Source of the DNA: Flavobacterium pisciphilum
Lineage (GTDB): Bacteria; Bacteroidota; Bacteroidia; Flavobacteriales; Flavobacteriaceae
Assembly (NCBI RefSeq): GCF_020905345.1
Contig: NZ_JAJJMO010000001.1
Location: 4,712,001 to 4,776,000 of the forward strand
Direction of reading: 5' to 3'
DNA: 64,000 nt
In this document: positions 60,581 to 64,000 of the stretch, one piece after another
Position numbering within the stretch: position 1 is the stretch's first letter
Layout: each line of letters starts with the position of its first letter
Notes under the pieces: model-generated
Seen by the model: only the letters and a program-made list of their open reading frames with translations
The model's database searches: none
What the model was told of the DNA's origin: nothing
Position numbers and translations under genes: made by a program

Positions 60581-61306
60581 ATGTCTCGACTCCCTATTTT
60601 AATGTATCATAACATTTGTGAATCTGAAAATGAAAGTAATAATTTGACTATTTCAGTGGAAAAATTAGAACAGCAATTTCAGTATTTGAAAGATAACAAT
60701 TATGAAACATATCATTTTGAAGAACTAGCGAAAATGAATTCTATTCCCAAAAGGAGTATTGTTCTTACTTTTGATGATGTTACAGAAAATCAAATGATTT
60801 ATGCAGTGCCTTTATTAGAGAAATTTAATTTAAAGGCTAGTTTTTTTATTCCTTTCTCTTATATAGGGAAAACTGATTTATGGAATACTAGCTCAGAGGT
60901 TCTGGGGAATAAAATAATGACAATTGAACAACTAAAAGATTTGAATAGTGATCGAATAGAACTAGGGTATCATTCTTATGAGCATAAAAAATATAGTTTA
61001 TTGTCTGACTCAGAGATAGAAAATGATTTCATGAAGTGTGAGGAGATAATAAAGGCTAATAATTTAAGAATATATCCTGCTTTAGCTTATCCATACGGTA
61101 ATTACCCTAAGAAGGGTAGTAGGAAAGAAAGTTTTAAGCAGGTAATTGCTAAGAATAAAATAAAATTTGGTTTAAAGATCGGTAATCGTCCAAACCGTTT
61201 TCCTTTTAAAGATAACTATGAGATTAAGCGAATAGATATTAAAGGTCAAGATAGTTTAATGACATTTAGGTTAAAAATAAAATTTGGCAAATTAAAGTTA
61301 TTCTAA
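60581..61306 (+). CDS. Polysaccharide deacetylase (NodB-like, CE4)
   Basis: A 241-aa protein with the CE4 motifs: LTFDDVTENQ near residue 65 (catalytic and metal Asp) and GYHSYEHKKYS near 130 (HSxxH metal His). ALAYPYGNYPKKG near 170 is motif 3. There is no signal peptide, so it would act on a cytoplasmic glycan precursor or be anchored otherwise. Its end overlaps the convergent GT2 gene by nine bases. Confidence 0.83.
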   Translation: MSRLPILMYHNICESENESNNLTISVEKLEQQFQYLKDNNYETYHFEELAKMNSIPKRSIVLTFDDVTENQMIYAVPLLEKFNLKASFFIPFSYIGKTDLWNTSSEVLGNKIMTIEQLKDLNSDRIELGYHSYEHKKYSLLSDSEIENDFMKCEEIIKANNLRIYPALAYPYGNYPKKGSRKESFKQVIAKNKIKFGLKIGNRPNRFPFKDNYEIKRIDIKGQDSLMTFRLKIKFGKLKLF

Positions 61307-62035
61307 ATCTTTTTCGATTAGCATCATTTTTGCATATCTAGAGAATACTCCATATGCATCGATTGCTGCAGCAGCAAGACCAGGAACTCCATCAAGATAT
61401 ACTCTTTTTACAATATAAGTGTGAAAAAAACGATAGAAGGGTTTAAAGAAAAGTAAAAACAGGGTTACTTTTTTTCCTTTATCAGCAGACATTTTTGCTT
61501 GAAACCAAGCATATTTGTCTTTTTTACTTATGAAATGAGATAATCCTTTGTAAGTGTAGTGTATCATGTAGTTTTTTAATACACCAGGTTTTGATTTTAG
61601 TATTAATTTTTCATGAACTTCATTTTCAAAAGCTAAGTTTTTGTTTTTCATTAAACGAACAACTTTGTCTGTATAATGAAATAAAAAACGACCCATGAAA
61701 AAATGTGGGAACCAAATTTTATAAGTGTCAAACTCGTTCGATTCAATACTTTTTAGTATTTCTGCTTGAAGTTTTTCGGTAACTCTTTCATCAGCATCTA
61801 AAAATAGTATCCAATCTCCAGTTGCAAAGCTTATAGCATGATTTCTTTGACAACAGTAATTGTCAAAATTTCTAAAAATGAGCTTAACCCCTAATTTAGA
61901 GGCAATTTCTTGTGTAGCATCAGTACTATGAGAGTCTAAAACAATGATCTCATCAGCAAATGAAACAGATTTTATTGCATCAGCAATATAAAACTCTTCA
62001 TTATAAGTAAGTATGATAACGGATAGTTTTTTCAT
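61298..62035 (-). CDS. Glycosyltransferase family 2, WaaE type
   Basis: I take the ATG at 62035 (MKKLSVIILTYNEE), giving 245 aa; an earlier start at 62050 is possible. Motifs are IIVLDSHSTDATQEIASKLG near 33, CCQRNHAISFATGDWILFLDADERV near 65-90 (in part) with an intact DADE, and a C-terminal hydrophobic hairpin (LFLLFFKPFYRFFHTYIVKRV, in part). It probably adds a hexose to the LPS core. Related to the genes at 57835 and 59745. Confidence 0.84.
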   Translation of the reverse strand: MKKLSVIILTYNEEFYIADAIKSVSFADEIIVLDSHSTDATQEIASKLGVKLIFRNFDNYCCQRNHAISFATGDWILFLDADERVTEKLQAEILKSIESNEFDTYKIWFPHFFMGRFLFHYTDKVVRLMKNKNLAFENEVHEKLILKSKPGVLKNYMIHYTYKGLSHFISKKDKYAWFQAKMSADKGKKVTLFLLFFKPFYRFFHTYIVKRVYLDGVPGLAAAAIDAYGVFSRYAKMMLIEKDLE

Positions 62036-62082
62036 TTCTTTAATTAACATACTTACTTATAAGTGAGTTTAATAATATATTA

Positions 62083-62898
62083 TTATACTGCAACATCGTA
62101 CTCCCGAAGTGCATTGTTTAATGAAGTTTTTAAGTCTGTAGATGGTTTACGAGTACCAATGATTAAAGCACATGGAACTTGAAATTCTCCAGCAGCAAAT
62201 TTTTTGGTATAGCTTCCTGGAATAACTACAGAACGAGCAGGAACATATCCTTTCATTTCTACAGGAGTATTACCAGTTACATCAATTATCTTTGTTGATG
62301 CAGTTAAACATACATTTGCTCCTAAAACTGCTTCTTTTCCAACATGCACACCTTCTACAACGATGCAACGAGAACCTATGAATGCTCCATCTTCAATGAT
62401 TACTGGGGCTGCTTGTAAAGGCTCTAATACTCCACCAATACCTACACCACCACTTAAGTGTACATTTTTACCAATTTGAGCACAGCTTCCTACAGTTGCC
62501 CATGTATCTACCATTGTTCCTTCATCAACATATGCCCCAATGTTTACATAGCTAGGCATTAAGATTACACCGCTAGAGATGTAAGCTCCATAACGCGCTA
62601 CTGCATTAGGTACTACACGAATACCTTTTTCAGCATATCCTCTTTTTAATAACATTTTATCGTGATATTCGAAAATACCAGACTCTAAAGTTTCCATTTT
62701 CTGAATAGGGAAGTACATAACAACTGCTTTTTTTACCCATTCGTTTACTTGCCAAGCATCTCCAGCTGGTTCAGCAACACGTAATTTTCCAGCATCCAAA
62801 AGTTCAATAACTTCTCTGATAGCATCAGTTGTAGTTGTTTCTTGTAGTAAAGCTCTGTTCTCCCAAGCTTGTTCTATAATAGTTTGTAATGAATTCAT
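62083..62898 (-). CDS. dapD: Tetrahydrodipicolinate N-succinyltransferase
   Basis: I take the ATG at 62898 (MNSLQTIIEQAWENR), giving 271 aa, the usual size; the longer frame overlaps its promoter. It transfers succinyl from succinyl-CoA to tetrahydrodipicolinate in lysine and diaminopimelate synthesis. The N-terminal helical domain is followed by a left-handed beta helix with PNAVARYGAYISSGVILMPS (near 110), VNIGAYVDEGTMVDTWATVGSCA (in part) and GSRCIVVEGVHVG. Cytoplasmic trimer. It stands alone. Confidence 0.93.
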   Translation of the reverse strand: MNSLQTIIEQAWENRALLQETTTTDAIREVIELLDAGKLRVAEPAGDAWQVNEWVKKAVVMYFPIQKMETLESGIFEYHDKMLLKRGYAEKGIRVVPNAVARYGAYISSGVILMPSYVNIGAYVDEGTMVDTWATVGSCAQIGKNVHLSGGVGIGGVLEPLQAAPVIIEDGAFIGSRCIVVEGVHVGKEAVLGANVCLTASTKIIDVTGNTPVEMKGYVPARSVVIPGSYTKKFAAGEFQVPCALIIGTRKPSTDLKTSLNNALREYDVAV

Positions 62899-62915
62899 AA
62901 TAGTAAGATTTTTGG

Positions 62916-62945
62916 CAAATATAATTCGATTTTTTTTTAAAACAA
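62916..62945 (-). promoter_or_regulatory. Bacteroidetes-type promoter of dapD
   Basis: On the minus strand TTG (62943-62945) and TATATTTG (62916-62923) are 19 bases apart, a full consensus match. The box ends 17 bases before the ATG at 62898, which supports that start. Confidence 0.6.
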
Positions 62946-63082
62946 CCCTCATTGCTTTATAGTAACAATTTTAATCAAAAAACAAGAATTTATTTTGTTG
63001 TGCAAAATTATAGTCTTTTTATTTCAAATAAGTTCTCTTTCTATAAAATATTTTACATCTTATTTCCTGATAAATATCAATT

Positions 63083-63110
63083 TTTGCTATTACTTATAAA
63101 AGTAGTTTTG
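63083..63110 (+). promoter_or_regulatory. Promoter of the PAS-domain gene
   Basis: TTTG (63083-63086) and TAGTTTTG (63103-63110) are 16 bases apart, slightly shorter than the 17-23 usual for this phylum. The leader before the ATG at 63181 would be about 64 bases. Confidence 0.45.
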
Positions 63111-63180
63111 TAGGACAATTTAATAAGAGCATACAGTATTTTAATTTGTTAGAACCCAAAATTTAATTAGTATTTTAACT

Positions 63181-63810
63181 ATGAATCAAGAAAACCAGTT
63201 GTTTAAAAGACCTACACCAATTGATAAAGAAGTTTCTTGGGATAAAACCCAAGTGATCATGAGTAAAACAAATCCGTTTGGGATTATTGAATATGCAAAT
63301 GAGACTTTTGTAGATGTTTGTGGATATGAAGACTATGAGTTAATGGGACAGCCACATAGTATAATAAGACATCCAGATATGCCACGAGTAATATTTAAAG
63401 TATTATGGGAAAATCTTAAAGAAGGAAATAATTTTCATGCTGTTGTAAAAAATCTAGCTAAATCAGGAAGATTTTACTGGGTAGTTACTGATTTTGAAAT
63501 TGCGAGGGATGCAAATGGAGCGATTGTAAATTATTTTGGAAGAAGACGCTCTGTGCCGCAAGAAGTAATTGCAATGCATATTGAACCTTTATATAAAAAA
63601 TTATTACAGATAGAATCGGCTAGCGGAATGGAGTTTAGTGAAAAATATCTGATTGGTTTTTTAGAAGAGAAAAAAAGATCCTATGTAGAGTATATTAAAG
63701 AGTTGATATATGAGCATGAAAAAGCACAATTTACACCTCACCAATCTGAAACCCCGCTTGTGGAGGAAGAAGAGGAAAGAGGGTTTTTTAGTCGTTTTTT
63801 TGGTAGATAA
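63181..63810 (+). CDS. PAS-domain protein (Aer-like sensor module)
   Basis: A 209-aa cytoplasmic protein. Residues about 25-130 form a PAS domain of the Aer type (FGIIEYANETFVDVCGYEDYEL, GQPHSIIRHPDMPRVIFKVLW, each in part, and GRFYWVVTDFEI), which can hold FAD. No output domain follows; the last 80 residues are helical and acidic. It may be a lone redox or oxygen sensor working by protein contact. The next thing downstream is a terminator. Confidence 0.82.
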   Translation: MNQENQLFKRPTPIDKEVSWDKTQVIMSKTNPFGIIEYANETFVDVCGYEDYELMGQPHSIIRHPDMPRVIFKVLWENLKEGNNFHAVVKNLAKSGRFYWVVTDFEIARDANGAIVNYFGRRRSVPQEVIAMHIEPLYKKLLQIESASGMEFSEKYLIGFLEEKKRSYVEYIKELIYEHEKAQFTPHQSETPLVEEEEERGFFSRFFGR

Positions 63811-63850
63811 AAGATATATAAGCTCTAAAAGAGCGAGGTTAAAAATAATA

Positions 63851-63885
63851 GGGTTTGACTTTTGATTAAAGTCAAACCCTTTTTT
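63851..63885 (+). terminator. Terminator of the PAS-domain gene
   Basis: A perfect 10-bp stem (63851-63860 with 63870-63879), a 9-base loop and six T. Confidence 0.85.
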
Positions 63886-63920
63886 ATAGAGATGAGTGAT
63901 TCAAAAGAAAGCATAAAAAA

Positions 63921-63945
63921 AGGAGGTTTTAAACCTCCTTTTTTT
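63921..63945. terminator. Second terminator-like hairpin at the window end
   Basis: A perfect 9-bp stem (63921-63929 with 63931-63939) and a T run, with an A run before it, so it can work in both directions. It may end a gene entering from the right of the window. Confidence 0.75.
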
Positions 63946-64000
63946 ATCTGTATTCTATGATAGAACTTTCTTTTTATTTGTTTTAAGACTAGTTAAATGG

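Overview
The window is one stretch of a low-GC Bacteroidetes chromosome, most likely a Flavobacterium or close relative. The evidence is the AT-rich sequence, TAnnTTTG-type -7 promoter boxes without Shine-Dalgarno sites, a Bacteroidetes-only subtype iii type VI secretion system (T6SSiii), and flavobacterial-style neighbours such as the small DUF6095-, DUF6452- and DUF6048-like proteins around RlmD. No rRNA, tRNA, CRISPR array, insertion sequence or phage gene was recognised.

Positions 1-11000 hold the 3' part of a T6SSiii operon, all on the + strand: the end of the ClpV/TssH ATPase, an effector-immunity cassette, TssG, TssN, TssK, TssO, a second one-TM protein, TssP with two PKD domains, TssR, and an unnamed two-TM protein. 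The operon ends at a strong terminator and is followed by the hcp (tssD) tube gene with its own terminator. The cassette inside the operon encodes an Hcp domain fused to a metzincin zinc protease, with a signal-peptide protein overlapping it as the likely immunity gene.

Positions 11800-29400 are an effector island. In order it holds a small membrane protein, a cytoplasmic-type glucosaminidase effector with an overlapping lipoprotein, VgrG, a 449-aa putative adaptor, and a 1408-aa PAAR-like/Rhs effector with a deaminase-like tip and its acidic neighbour. A graveyard of displaced Rhs tips follows (HNH-like, AHH and GIY-YIG-like), with broken Rhs or toxin reading frames but an intact candidate immunity gene behind each. 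Further small orphan genes come next, including a HEAT-like protein and an Imm51-like protein. This looks like repeated replacement of Rhs C-terminal tips with retention of old immunity genes.

Positions 29500-47500 are housekeeping genes: TerC, small lipoproteins, a DinB-like protein, a pentapeptide-repeat protein, MurQ, a ZIP transporter, methyltransferases including RlmD and a THUMP enzyme, a histidine kinase, the cysE-cysM pair for cysteine synthesis, a Smr protein, a cysteine desulfurase and a Sua5-type enzyme.

Positions 47500-62050 are a surface glycan/LPS region. A DegT aminotransferase is divergent from an unusual six-gene run (ACP, KAS III, Rieske oxygenase, SDR, a second KAS III, NeuD-type acyltransferase) that looks able to build and attach a short modified acyl group to an amino sugar. 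It is followed by glycosyltransferases, a GT9 heptosyltransferase-like enzyme, a Kdo-kinase-like protein and a polysaccharide deacetylase. The window closes with dapD and a single-PAS-domain protein.
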